This document shows positions 18,975 to 28,980 of a DNA stretch of 64,000 bases, piece after piece. This DNA is from Chlorobiaceae bacterium (GTDB lineage: Bacteria; Bacteroidota; Chlorobiia; Chlorobiales; Chlorobiaceae). Both the position numbers and the translations under genes were made by a program. The stretch covers positions 1 to 64,000 of the forward strand of contig JAAXXL010000001.1 of assembly GCA_013334485.1 (NCBI GenBank), read 5' to 3'. The notes below the pieces were generated by a model. That model was not told the DNA's origin and searched no databases. It saw only the letters and a program-made list of their open reading frames with translations. How positions within the stretch are numbered: position 1 is the stretch's first letter; each line of letters begins with the position of its first letter.

Positions 18975-19781
18975 TTATTCTTTTCCAAACCAAATCTCTA
19001 AAGTACCTGGCTTTGCGGAAAGACCTGGCTTCACAACATAGACGTTCAGCTTAGTTGCTTGGGTGACAATAGCGGCAAGATCTTCGGCACGAGATAAATC
19101 GGAGTCATGAAAATACCGAATTTGATTCCGCTTTGGCATAGTACTCATAGCCATCTTCTCAATGTCTGGAGTAAGTATTGATTTACTAAGAAGAAAATCC
19201 CTTAAAGTATCGGCAACCCCCTGTTGATAGCGGTTACTGCTGTCAACCTGTATATAGACAACGGTATCTTTAAAAGAAGTATAAGACACTACACCCCCTG
19301 ACCTAGCTAGCTTTGCATCCACTGCACTGTTATCGATCTGTTGAATAACTTCCGCGGTGAGCTCCCCTTTGTCCGTTGGAGGCCTTATTTGCACTGCGAC
19401 AGCCTCAACCGCCTTATTCACAGCTTTGAATATTGGTCTATCGCCACTCTTGTCAGTGCGTTGAGATACCTCTTCGAGTGCCTTGAGTGCAGCCCGAGAT
19501 GCTTCGAACTTTCCGGGTTCACTCGCACTGAGATTTGCAATAAAAGGTGCAAGCAATATGGCATCTTCCCGAGCTTGTGCCTGCCTGTGTTGAAACTCAA
19601 GTTCACTCTCTGGCGTAAAGAAAGCCTGAATTGTGGGGTAAATTGTTGCGAAGCTTGCTCCAAACACAAATACGAAGAGGGGCGATTTCACTATTTCGTT
19701 CGCAATTGTGAATACTCGCTTGCTCGGAGAAGTCGGCTCCAGTTTTTCTTGCTTCAAAACATCTGTTGTCTCCTTTTTCAT
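18975..19781 (-). CDS. Hypothetical membrane-anchored protein
   Basis: Single TM (PLFVFVFGASFATIYPTIQAFF); C-terminal VYIQVDSSNRYQQGVADTLRDFL segment. Confidence 0.65.
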   Translation of the reverse strand: MKKETTDVLKQEKLEPTSPSKRVFTIANEIVKSPLFVFVFGASFATIYPTIQAFFTPESELEFQHRQAQAREDAILLAPFIANLSASEPGKFEASRAALKALEEVSQRTDKSGDRPIFKAVNKAVEAVAVQIRPPTDKGELTAEVIQQIDNSAVDAKLARSGGVVSYTSFKDTVVYIQVDSSNRYQQGVADTLRDFLLSKSILTPDIEKMAMSTMPKRNQIRYFHDSDLSRAEDLAAIVTQATKLNVYVVKPGLSAKPGTLEIWFGKE

Positions 19782-20010
19782 TCAGAAACCTCTCTCATTT
19801 ACATTCAGGTATAAGAATAACAAACAGCAGTTAATTATAAACTCGACTGGACGGCTGATCAAACCCTTTGACAAAGTCATTAGGAAAATGACTGTTTGCG
19901 TCAGAAAATGAAACTCTCAGCCTTTCACATTCAGGTTCTCCTCAATCACAGAAATAAAAAAAGCGAGGGCCTCTGTTGACCATAGAGTGAATGATTCCTT
20001 GTGTATCCTG

Positions 20011-20430
20011 TTACCCCAGCGATGCTAACTGGAAATGCATACCATCCTGCTTGCCCCATTCTCCACCCCAGTCAAAACCTGCATCCTTGAAACAGTCAAC
20101 CAGAGCAGAGGACATTGTCGGCTGCTTCCCAAATCCATTCCAGGCGGCATTGACATCAATCGCAACACCCCAGGAATGGATTGATGCTGTTGATGCACCA
20201 CGCTTTTTCCGCAAGTTAAAACAGCCATCCCAAGTCTTCAACTCATTGATCAGATTCCGGGTAATGACATTCGTAAAAGCATCTCGTAGCGGAGAAACCA
20301 AATCTCTATTGCAATAGATTTTCTTCGGAATGACCCCTATCTCAAGCTCCGCAGGAACATCCCACAACGTCATACTTTTTTCCAATTCCGGCGCTCCATA
20401 TTTTGCTAAACAATCGCGGTGAGTAATCAT
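20011..20430 (-). CDS. M15-type peptidase
   Basis: SIHSWGVAIDVNAAWNGFG and GFDWGGEWGKQDGMHFQLA (Zn-binding His/Asp motifs). Confidence 0.8.
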   Translation of the reverse strand: MITHRDCLAKYGAPELEKSMTLWDVPAELEIGVIPKKIYCNRDLVSPLRDAFTNVITRNLINELKTWDGCFNLRKKRGASTASIHSWGVAIDVNAAWNGFGKQPTMSSALVDCFKDAGFDWGGEWGKQDGMHFQLASLG

Positions 20431-20474
20431 GATCAGCTCCTCTATGGTAAAGGTTGAAAGGATTCTCTTTATTT

Positions 20475-20591
20475 ACCAGACATTTAAAAAAAGGCCGGCT
20501 GAACCAGATGAATATGCCGTAGCTTCTTCAATAACACCTCATCCCCTTCCGCCTACACATTCCCCAAAATCGCCGAAAACACAACACTATC
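20475..20591 (-). pseudogene. Degenerate duplicate of internal dinB fragment
   Basis: Aligns with 18730-18843 (CTGAACCAGATGAATATGCCG...ACACCTCATCC..TTCCGCC...AATCGCCGAAAACACAACACT) with scattered substitutions. Confidence 0.75.
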
Positions 20592-20873
20592 CGAAGTGAT
20601 ACAGAAAAAAGCAACCTCATCTGTTTATTATAAAAACACATTGAATCGTCTGTTGGCAAGTCAATAGTGCTATTCCCTGCATTCAGATGTTGCGCTGAAG
20701 GTCAACCGTCGTAAAAATACAGAAAATCCGAGTAAAAAGAACGAAAAGCTTATTTACCAAGCCTGCAACACATAATTCGAACGCCATTTCCGGAATTTGA
20801 CGTCAGGAGGGAGTTTTGTAGATTTCGGGAGTTTTGTTTTTAACTCTTCATTCGGGCAAATCAGGGATGGATT

Positions 20874-21614
20874 ATGATGACAAAGGGCTTTTTTCGGGCA
20901 AAGCGACACTCGCTTTTTCTGCTTGTATCAGTTCTCTTTTCTGTCAACGCGGTAGCGAAGCCTTCGATCTCGCAGGCGGATTTGCAGAAGAGGTATCAGA
21001 TTGCCGTGGTTGATGCTGCAACCGCTGAGCCATCCGAGATTTCGAAAAACCTTGTAGCGGTTGTTCCCTCAAACCCGAAACTGATCTGGAAGAACAAGGG
21101 TGATGCAGAGAACGCACGCATACTTGTTGTCACCTGGACAAGCTATAACGGTTATGACGACAAAATCGGCCAGCCTGTGCCGCTTTCAAGAGAGGTGTGG
21201 GTAACAACCGCGCCGGAGATCAAAAACTTCTGCAAAACCCTGAAGAAAGATCGATCACTACGCCTTGAGCAGCTTCTCGGGCTGCCGCCGAATGCAGGAA
21301 AAACCAAGTTTGTGGAGATGTGGGTCAGACCCGCCGATCTCTTCAGACCGAGCGCCGACCCGGAGATCAGCGATGGCGAGGCCGAAACAGCGTTCCGGAC
21401 AGCGAACCGCTTTGTAACGGTGAGCGCCGAATATATCAAGTGGTACAACGACCTGCAGCAGCAGTCCTACGGATCAGGCGGATATCCCTGGACCCGCCTC
21501 GGCTACACCTACGACTGGGGCAACACCCGCCGCCACATCGGCCTCAGCGAATTCGTCATCATCCCCGGCTCCACCGTCGAAATTAACTCCATCTCCCCCA
21601 CCGCCAACTACTAA
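20874..21614 (+). CDS. Hypothetical secreted protein
   Basis: Signal peptide LFLLVSVLFSVNAVAKP; no family recognised. Confidence 0.65.
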   Translation: MMTKGFFRAKRHSLFLLVSVLFSVNAVAKPSISQADLQKRYQIAVVDAATAEPSEISKNLVAVVPSNPKLIWKNKGDAENARILVVTWTSYNGYDDKIGQPVPLSREVWVTTAPEIKNFCKTLKKDRSLRLEQLLGLPPNAGKTKFVEMWVRPADLFRPSADPEISDGEAETAFRTANRFVTVSAEYIKWYNDLQQQSYGSGGYPWTRLGYTYDWGNTRRHIGLSEFVIIPGSTVEINSISPTANY

Positions 21615-21647
21615 CCCCATCCCCCACACACAGCGTCCCCACACAAC

Positions 21648-21680
21648 TCGGGGACGCTCTCGACAAACTCTACTTACCCA
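21648..21680. repeat. Extra direct copy of RAYT-associated repeat
   Basis: CTCGGGGACGCTCTCGACAAACTCTACTTACCC, 31/33 identical to 21748-21780, exactly 100 bp away. Confidence 0.85.
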
Positions 21681-21750
21681 TCAAAACCACCAGTAAATCA
21701 CCTCTCCACCCCCAACATAAAACCCATCTCATCAACCACAACCCCGATTC

Positions 21751-22843
21751 GGGGACGCTCTCGACTAACTCTACTTACCCGTAACCCGCTTCACAATCTT
21801 CTCCACAGCTCCCCCTGATATCCCAAGCAAACGCGCCGCTCCGGCATAGCTCATCCCAAGCTCACACACATAATCCACGGCAAGCTTTTTCCGCAACAAT
21901 GCACACTCCCGCGTTCGACTCCCTCCCTGCAATGCCTGCACCTTTATCCCTGACTCCTCACAAGCCTGCTGCAACCTTTCTGCGGCATCAACTTCCATGG
22001 AAACCGCCGGAAGTCGTTCTTTTACGGAATCTTCAGCTTCATCAAGAATCTCACGAACAAAATCTCCACTGCCCAAAATCCGCTCATCACTGAACTGCTT
22101 CTCTCCCCGTTGCCTCAATGACTTAACCTCCGACCATCCGCCTATCGAACGGATCAGCCCGCCCCCGGTCAGTTCCGGCTGACTGCCAACGCCACTCTCG
22201 GTTGTAACAAACTCCAGGTATGCTTTCCGAGCTGATGATTCTCGTTCTCCGAAATACCCGAGCACATACTCTCTATCCTGCCACTCATACCGGATCCTGC
22301 TCATCACTGCTGCATGACCGCTCCACCGATAACGCTCAAGCTCTTCAACAGAGCCTACAAGTCCGGCTCGCAGCGGATTGAGATGAATGTAACTGACCAA
22401 CCTTAGAAAGTAGGGCTCTTCTTCGCAGACAATCGATTTATACCTGTTCTGGAAAAGATGACCATGCCTATTGTGCGTGCGGTTGAAGCCTGCTGCATAA
22501 CAAGTTAACAGCTTGCGCATGAAGGTTGACAAACCTGCCGCTCCGCTTCTCAGAAGGATATGCGCATGGTTGGTCATCAGCGCCCAGGCGTATATTTTCG
22601 TTGCGGTTGCTGTAGCTATTTTCCCCATCCGGGAAACAAAAAAGGCTCGATCAGCATCATCGAAAACAATGCTGTTCCCTTCAATTCCTCGCACCATAAC
22701 ATGATGCAGTGTCCCCGGTGCATCCAGTCTCGCTCCTCTCGGCATGGCAGTACCTTATCTGAATTTATAAAGATTCAGTATCAAAATATTACATCATAAA
22801 TACAAATTAAAATTATAAAGTAGAGTTAGTCGAGAACGTCCCC
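21751..22843. mobile_element. RAYT gene with flanking 25-bp inverted repeats
   Basis: GGGGACGCTCTCGACTAACTCTACT (21751-21775) and AGTAGAGTTAGTCGAGAACGTCCCC (22819-22843) pair 24/25. Confidence 0.75.
21771..22745 (-). CDS. REP-associated tyrosine transposase (RAYT / Y1 transposase)
   Basis: MPRGARLDAPGTLHHVMVRGIEG, WALMTNHAHILLRSG, FQNRYKSIVCEEEPYFLRLVSYIHLNPLRAGLV. Confidence 0.92.
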   Translation of the reverse strand: MPRGARLDAPGTLHHVMVRGIEGNSIVFDDADRAFFVSRMGKIATATATKIYAWALMTNHAHILLRSGAAGLSTFMRKLLTCYAAGFNRTHNRHGHLFQNRYKSIVCEEEPYFLRLVSYIHLNPLRAGLVGSVEELERYRWSGHAAVMSRIRYEWQDREYVLGYFGERESSARKAYLEFVTTESGVGSQPELTGGGLIRSIGGWSEVKSLRQRGEKQFSDERILGSGDFVREILDEAEDSVKERLPAVSMEVDAAERLQQACEESGIKVQALQGGSRTRECALLRKKLAVDYVCELGMSYAGAARLLGISGGAVEKIVKRVTGK

Positions 22844-22859
22844 TCACTTTGAGGAGGAT

Positions 22860-22896
22860 AAAAAAAAAGGCACCGGGGTTGATTCCGATGCCTTTA
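22860..22896 (-). terminator. Intrinsic terminator of FKBP gene
   Basis: AAGGCACCGG-loop-CCGATGCCTT followed on the minus strand by a T-run. Confidence 0.75.
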
Positions 22897-22932
22897 AATT
22901 ATTGTCAACTTTCAGTTCGAAGGGTGTGGAAT

Positions 22933-23361
22933 TCATACAATCTCAACCAGTTCGATCTCGAAGGTGAGTGTCTGGCCGGCAAGTGGATGATTGGCATCAA
23001 GCGTAACGGAGGTATCGCTGATATCAACCACCATCACAATGGCCTGCTGTCCATCTGTAAGCCCGACCTGAAGCTGCTGACCGATTTCAAGCTCCATATC
23101 GGCAGGAAAGCGTTCACGGTCAACATCGGTGACCAACTCTTTACTGTGAACACCATAAGCATCTTCGGCAGCGATAACAGAAACCCTGACCTCTCCGGGA
23201 GCCATATCCATCACGGCGATATCGAAGCCGCGAATGACCTGGCCACCGCCGATGGTAAACTCAAGCGGTTCACGATCAGCCGATGTGTCGAACATCGTGC
23301 CATCATCAAGCGTTCCTGTATAATGTACTTTTACGATATCTCCCTGTTTGGCTTGAGCCAT
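22933..23361 (-). CDS. FKBP-type peptidyl-prolyl isomerase (SlyD-like)
   Basis: [47 protein letters not shown]. Confidence 0.92.
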   Translation of the reverse strand: MAQAKQGDIVKVHYTGTLDDGTMFDTSADREPLEFTIGGGQVIRGFDIAVMDMAPGEVRVSVIAAEDAYGVHSKELVTDVDRERFPADMELEIGQQLQVGLTDGQQAIVMVVDISDTSVTLDANHPLAGQTLTFEIELVEIV

Positions 23362-23534
23362 GCGTTCCTCCTTTTTAGACTGATCAAAACATTTATCTGA
23401 TTGCAAAACCCGGATCTCTGCCGGCAGGCGCTCAACTTTCCCGCAAAGGAGAAACAGATAACCCGGCGCAGGCAACGATCAAAATAGTCTGCGAAGCTAA
23501 GGGAAAAAAACAAAAAATCCACATTTTTTTATAG

Positions 23535-24614
23535 TCAACCCGGCGGCATATTCCTCTCCATCTCCATCCTCAGTTTCGGCAATCCTTCGGGGAAATTGGT
23601 TCGAAGAAACTCGATAAGCGCTTCCCGCACAAAGCAGCGAAGCTCCCAGAGATCCGATGAGTTGGCTGCACTGACGAGCGCACGCATCTGAACCGACTTA
23701 TCGGTGGTATTGGTCACGTGCAACTTGACAACCCGCTTGTCCCAGAGCGGCGTCAATGTGACAATGCGCTCAAGCTCTTTTCGGATTGTTTCAGGGGGAA
23801 TGAGGTAATCCATTGAAAAAAGAACCGTTCCGAGAAGCTCCGGCGAGGTTCGGGTCCAGTTCTGAAAGGGACGATCGATAAACCAGGTTATAGGAACAAT
23901 CAGCCGCCGCTGGTCCCAAAGCTGAACCACAACATAGGTAAGGGTAATCTCATCAATCCTCCCCCACTCATTTTCAACAACAACAACATCACCGATGCTG
24001 ATCGGCTGGGTTATGGCGATCTGGATCCCCGCCACAAGGGTAGCCAGACTCTTCTGTGCGGCAAAACCGAGTATGACACCGGCAATACCAGCCGAAGCCA
24101 GAATGCTCAGACCCACCTGACGAACCGTATCAAAAGTCATCAGTACCGATGACACAGCAAGAAGAACAATAAGGACATTGAGAATCTTGCGCGCAAGGCT
24201 GACATGGGTTGATATTTTTCGGGCTGCCTCATTTTCCCTGACTTTGCCTGAATAATATTGCAGAACAAAGTGCTCAAAAACCCTGAACAGTCGCATCATA
24301 AACCATGCGATCCCGATAACTGCGATAATAAGCAGTGTATGACGGAGAATTTCATGCAACTCCGCTGAGAGCGAAATGGAGTGCAGCAGTGCGGAAAGAG
24401 CGATGAGGCTGACGAGCAGCCGGAAGGGCCAGGCCATCAACTCATAGGGAATAGTGATCCCTTTGAGGGAAGAGCGGACAGCGGCAATGAGTTTGCGAAA
24501 AAGCGTGTTCGCCGCCAGATAAAAAATGATAAAGGCAAGCAGAAAAATAACTGCCGGAATAATGTATGGGCTCTGAAACGAGTTCCATAATTCCGCTACA
24601 CTGTCCATAAGCAT
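23535..24614 (-). CDS. MscS family mechanosensitive channel
   Basis: LASAGIAGVILGFAAQKSLATLVAGIQIAITQPISIGDVVVVENEWG. Confidence 0.92.
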   Translation of the reverse strand: MLMDSVAELWNSFQSPYIIPAVIFLLAFIIFYLAANTLFRKLIAAVRSSLKGITIPYELMAWPFRLLVSLIALSALLHSISLSAELHEILRHTLLIIAVIGIAWFMMRLFRVFEHFVLQYYSGKVRENEAARKISTHVSLARKILNVLIVLLAVSSVLMTFDTVRQVGLSILASAGIAGVILGFAAQKSLATLVAGIQIAITQPISIGDVVVVENEWGRIDEITLTYVVVQLWDQRRLIVPITWFIDRPFQNWTRTSPELLGTVLFSMDYLIPPETIRKELERIVTLTPLWDKRVVKLHVTNTTDKSVQMRALVSAANSSDLWELRCFVREALIEFLRTNFPEGLPKLRMEMERNMPPG

Positions 24615-24662
24615 GCAACTATTGGCTGATACTGGGCCAGGCGGCCCGGATATTCTGATTTC

Positions 24663-25865
24663 TTATCCCTTCAGCCTTGCAAATTCACTCTTTGAACGGC
24701 TGACACAATCCTCAATAGCCATACCGCCAAAATAGTTACCGGTCAGGAGCAGGTTCTTTTTGCCGGTAAGCATGGTATCCATCCTCTCCAGCCACTGATG
24801 ATGCCCGAGACGGAGGGTCGGTACCGTATTGATCTTAGACTCAGTATGCTCAATTTTGGACATGCTGACTCCGAGTACATCGGTAATCCGGGCTCTTTTG
24901 GTCTTGTCGTCAAGCCCCGGTTTGAAATGAAAGGTAAAACCGCGAAAATTTTCGTCAGAAACCGTGTCGCGCGATACAACCGAATAGAAGATGTCATTCG
25001 GAGAGATAAGCGCAGCAACCGGTTTAAGTGAGATATGCTCCTTCTTGACAATGACGCCTATAGAATCAACCTCGGCAGCTTTGAGCTGACCAAGATGGTT
25101 GGCAATATCCGGGTTGATATCACGCAACAACGAGGAGGAGACTGCTGATGGAGTGGCAAGGACAAGCGTTTTTGCTGAATAAGCACCATCATCATCAGCC
25201 CTGATGATATAGCGGCCATCGACATACTCAATCGAATTTACATCACGGCTTGTAAAGATGTTCAGACCGTTTGTGGCAGCAATCACCTTTGCCACGCTCT
25301 GGAGACCGTGATTAAAGGTATAATTTTTAAGCATATCCTTTCGCTTCTCCCTGCTTTTGAACATCATGTCGGCAGGAAAATCGTCTGTGGGCTGTGAAGG
25401 TACTGCATTAAAAAAGTGGCTGACCACATCCTTGTAGTTCTTCTCCCCGACAATCCTTGAATAGTAGGACTTAACGCTTTCGCCGGTTTTCTTGAGCTTG
25501 AAGAGGTTCGGTGCGGCAAAAAGCAGTTCCGGGATATTGAGCTGGGAGACAATCGACTTGACTTTGCCGTCAATAAAGAGAGAGAAAGGAACCTTTTCGC
25601 GGGGAATAATCGTATTGGTGATTCCGCTCTCTTCAACAATATCAAGCAGATTCTGATAAGAGCTGTAACAGGTGTGTGCACCCAGTTCCAGCCAGAATTT
25701 CTTCCCGTTTGCATTGTACTGGTGGGAAGAGAAAGAACCTCCGGTAGTGTCGTTTTTTTCAAGCAGCGTCGTTTTCAAGCCAGCTTTTACACAATAGTAA
25801 GCAAGACTAAGGCCACTTATACCGCCGCCGACAACAACGACATCGTTTTGCATCATAAATGCCAA
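24663..25865 (-). CDS. Protoporphyrinogen oxidase-like FAD oxidoreductase
   Basis: VVVVGGGISGLSLAYYCVKAGLKTTLLEKND; C-terminal LLLTGNYFGGMAIEDCVSRS. Confidence 0.8.
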   Translation of the reverse strand: MAFMMQNDVVVVGGGISGLSLAYYCVKAGLKTTLLEKNDTTGGSFSSHQYNANGKKFWLELGAHTCYSSYQNLLDIVEESGITNTIIPREKVPFSLFIDGKVKSIVSQLNIPELLFAAPNLFKLKKTGESVKSYYSRIVGEKNYKDVVSHFFNAVPSQPTDDFPADMMFKSREKRKDMLKNYTFNHGLQSVAKVIAATNGLNIFTSRDVNSIEYVDGRYIIRADDDGAYSAKTLVLATPSAVSSSLLRDINPDIANHLGQLKAAEVDSIGVIVKKEHISLKPVAALISPNDIFYSVVSRDTVSDENFRGFTFHFKPGLDDKTKRARITDVLGVSMSKIEHTESKINTVPTLRLGHHQWLERMDTMLTGKKNLLLTGNYFGGMAIEDCVSRSKSEFARLKG

Positions 25866-26008
25866 GGTATTTCAGAGTAAAGGAGTTAACAAAACAGGAG
25901 AGGCCTGATAAAAAAACCTTCCACCTCTATATAAGGCACTATACAAAATTTTAGGGATCAATTTAGCGAAATCAGTAAAGAACACCGATGAAAAAATGAG
26001 CATTTCCC

Positions 26009-26548
26009 TTAAGCCTGCTTTTCGTCGTCACGATAGTTCTGCGAGTAGCGCACATAATTTTCCGGTGACTCCTCGATATTTCGCCGTTCTGCTTCTGTTA
26101 CAGGCCTCATAACCTTGGCAGGAACTCCGGCAACCAGCATTCCGGAAGGCACGGTAAAACCCTGCCTGACGAGCGAACCTGCTGCAACAATTGACCAGGG
26201 CTCAACAATGCAATCATCAAGCAAAACTGCACCCATACCGATCAGCACATAATCCTTGACCGTACAGGCATGCAGTACAGCACCATGACCGATCGTCACA
26301 CAGTTACCTATGTTCAACGGGCCGGTATCGTGCGTCACATGAAGGGTTGCATTATCCTGCACGCTGGTTTTTTCTCCTATGCGGATCGGGCAGACATCCC
26401 CCCGCACCACGGTATTGAACCAGATACTTGAATGTGCACCAATCTCGACATCACCAATAACAAATGAACCTTCGGTCATAAAAACCGTTTCATGCAACTT
26501 CGGCCATACCCCCTTGTAAGGCATTACTTTTCCCATACAGCAGATCAT
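26009..26548 (-). CDS. Gamma carbonic anhydrase-like hexapeptide transferase family protein
   Basis: IGAHSSIWFNTVVRGDVCPIRIGEKTSVQDNATLHVT, ITIGHGAVLHACTV-type hexapeptide repeats. Confidence 0.9.
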   Translation of the reverse strand: MICCMGKVMPYKGVWPKLHETVFMTEGSFVIGDVEIGAHSSIWFNTVVRGDVCPIRIGEKTSVQDNATLHVTHDTGPLNIGNCVTIGHGAVLHACTVKDYVLIGMGAVLLDDCIVEPWSIVAAGSLVRQGFTVPSGMLVAGVPAKVMRPVTEAERRNIEESPENYVRYSQNYRDDEKQA

Positions 26549-26934
26549 TAATCTTGAAAAAAACGGTTACGACTCCCGAGTACATCCATAAGTAGTAGCA
26601 AAAAAAGGCGTTGTCCCACATGAAAACCCTGAACAGCAAAAAAACAGGTTCAAAGTACCGGTCAAACAGAATTTTCGGGCAACCGTACCTTTTGGTAATA
26701 TGAAAAAGTTTGATCAATTTAAAGTGTTATGGTTTTTCCTCCATGCAGGAATTTTTCATACCACATCAGTTCCCGTTATTCTTTTTGTAGGGTCCCGTTT
26801 CTTCATGAGAGGTCAGCTCAAAGTTCTTCAGAGGAACTAAAATCAACAGATTTGTATTTATTAAACATCCGATACCCGTCCGCAGGCTCTTTGAGCTTGC
26901 ATGAATGGCTATGCGTCGAAACCTGTTTAATGCG

Positions 26935-27025
26935 TTGGCACTGACCTTGAAGGGATACACTCCGGTTTCTGTGCTCCGTTCGCTTTGTTATCGGGCTTCT
27001 ATTCTAAAAGGAAATAGAGGCGCCC
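26935..27025. repeat. Degenerate, inverted copy of dispersed TIR element (D copy)
   Basis: Reverse strand GGGCGCCTCTATTTCC...AGAAGCCCGATAACAAAGCGAACGGAGCACAGAAACCGGAGTGTA. Confidence 0.65.
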
Positions 27026-27086
27026 TTGTAAGACCTGCGAACGTTACAATTGTGATGACCGAGATAAACAAATTCAACTCCTGACA

Positions 27087-28844
27087 GTGCGCCTGAACAC
27101 CAGACTATATTTATTGCCTGCCGGTTCCCCTGGCAACTGCATCTCTTTGCGGAGCTTGGGCTGTTCACTTTTTTTTGCCCTGCTCATCATCACCTTGTCA
27201 GAACAATCGCTTCATGCCAATCCGGGGAATCGGGCTGTGGCCAGAACAAGATCTCAGCATGGAGCGGATACTCCGACGTATGGAGCAGTCAAAACCGCTG
27301 TTGAAGTGTTCCGGCAAGCATCAAAAAGCGTTGTAGCCATCTATAACTATGGTGACAGTGGTACCCTGCAAAGTCTGGGCAGTGGTATTGTACTGCCATC
27401 AGGCGATGTTGCAACCAATTATCATGTGATAGAAAAAGCCGGCAGGCTGACGGTAATCTATCAGGGAAAAGAGTATCCGGCTAAACCGCGATATATCGAC
27501 CGATTCAGGGACGTATGCTCCCTTGACGCTCCCGGGCTGCAAGCGTTGCATGTCAGATTGGGCAGTACAAAGATTCTCAATGTCGGTGCAAAAGTCTATG
27601 CCATCGGCTCCCCGAAGGGGCTGGAACTCACCTTTTCTGACGGACTGATTTCCCGTTTGCGTGAAGTGGATAAAGGATACTATATCCAGACAACGGCCCC
27701 GATCTCGGTTGGATCAAGCGGAGGTGGACTCTTTGATGAAAATGGCCGGCTGATAGGCTTGCCAACCTATTTTCTCAATCAGGGTCAGCAACTGAATTTT
27801 GCGCTCCCGGTAGAGTGGATTACCGATCTGCCAAACCGTCATGCCATTCAAGCCAAAGCAAATGGAGTTGAAACCGAATGGTTGAATAAAGTGAATACCG
27901 AAGAGGAACAACAGGATTGGGGATCTCTTCTTGATATCTGCAAACGCTGGTCAGCAGCACTTCCTCAAAACTGTTCAGCCTGGAGATATTTAGGGTTTGC
28001 CTATATCCAGAACGGGGACTTGCCAATGGCTATCGCTGCTTATCAGGAAGCTGTACGGATAAATCCGGGTGATGCTCACTATTGGTCTGATCTTGGCGCT
28101 GCCTACGGGCGTGCAGGTCAGCAGGCAAATAAGATTGCTGCCTACGAGCAGGCCGTCACCATTGACCCTGATTCAGAAAACAGTTGGATCAATCTTGGAG
28201 TAGCCTATCTCGATAATGGCAATAGCGAGAAATCCATCAGCGCCTATCAGCAGGCCGTTCGAATAGCTCCGGATAATGTCGGATCATGGACTCAACTTGG
28301 TATTATCTATGGCAGAAATGACCAAAAAGAGAAACAGATAGATGCATTCCGTAAAGCCGTACGGATAAATCCGGACTACAGCAATGCATGGCTCAATCTG
28401 GGATCAGCCTTTCAAAACACCGGTCAGTTTGCCAAGGCAATTGAGGCCTACCAGCAGGCTGTTCGCATCAATCCGGAAAATTCTGACGCCTGGATCAAAC
28501 TTGGCTTTTCCTATCGCGATGCTACTCAGCTCTCAAAAGCACTTGAATCATATCAGCAAGCGGTAAAAATCAATCCTCAAAACTCAAATGCATGGGTCTG
28601 CCTGGGTGTTGCCCATGGTATGGCATATAATGAAACTGAAGAACTTGCTGCCTATCAGGAAGCTCTCCGCGTCAATCCGGAAAACAATATCGCCCTCTTT
28701 AACCTTGGGCATGATTATCTGGAGCACGGCAATCAAAATAAAAGCCTGGAGGTATACTACCGACTTAAACTGGTAAAGCCAGAGCTTGCAACTATTTTTT
28801 TTAATGATTTCAACCATCTTTTTTATCCGAATATCCCGCATTAA
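27087..28844 (+). CDS. Trypsin-like serine protease domain fused to TPR repeats
   Basis: SLGSGIVLPSGDVATNYHVIE, SPKGLELTFSDGLIS, PISVGSSGGGLFDENG; then repeated AI.AYQQAV.INP...W..LG TPR units. Confidence 0.85.
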   Translation: MRLNTRLYLLPAGSPGNCISLRSLGCSLFFALLIITLSEQSLHANPGNRAVARTRSQHGADTPTYGAVKTAVEVFRQASKSVVAIYNYGDSGTLQSLGSGIVLPSGDVATNYHVIEKAGRLTVIYQGKEYPAKPRYIDRFRDVCSLDAPGLQALHVRLGSTKILNVGAKVYAIGSPKGLELTFSDGLISRLREVDKGYYIQTTAPISVGSSGGGLFDENGRLIGLPTYFLNQGQQLNFALPVEWITDLPNRHAIQAKANGVETEWLNKVNTEEEQQDWGSLLDICKRWSAALPQNCSAWRYLGFAYIQNGDLPMAIAAYQEAVRINPGDAHYWSDLGAAYGRAGQQANKIAAYEQAVTIDPDSENSWINLGVAYLDNGNSEKSISAYQQAVRIAPDNVGSWTQLGIIYGRNDQKEKQIDAFRKAVRINPDYSNAWLNLGSAFQNTGQFAKAIEAYQQAVRINPENSDAWIKLGFSYRDATQLSKALESYQQAVKINPQNSNAWVCLGVAHGMAYNETEELAAYQEALRVNPENNIALFNLGHDYLEHGNQNKSLEVYYRLKLVKPELATIFFNDFNHLFYPNIPH

Positions 28845-28980
28845 ACTTGCCTGACGAAGTGATAATCAATGCGATCAAGGTATCACGGAGACCTTTTGAC
28901 GGTATAAAATATTTTTTTATGACCCGGCTATTACTTAAATTGGTCTCAATAGCGGAGACAAACATCAAAAGCAATCAGGT

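Noticed and set aside
26490-26717. 75-aa minus-strand ORF upstream of the hexapeptide protein
   Set aside because: Overlaps the hexapeptide protein start in another frame; no coding signature.
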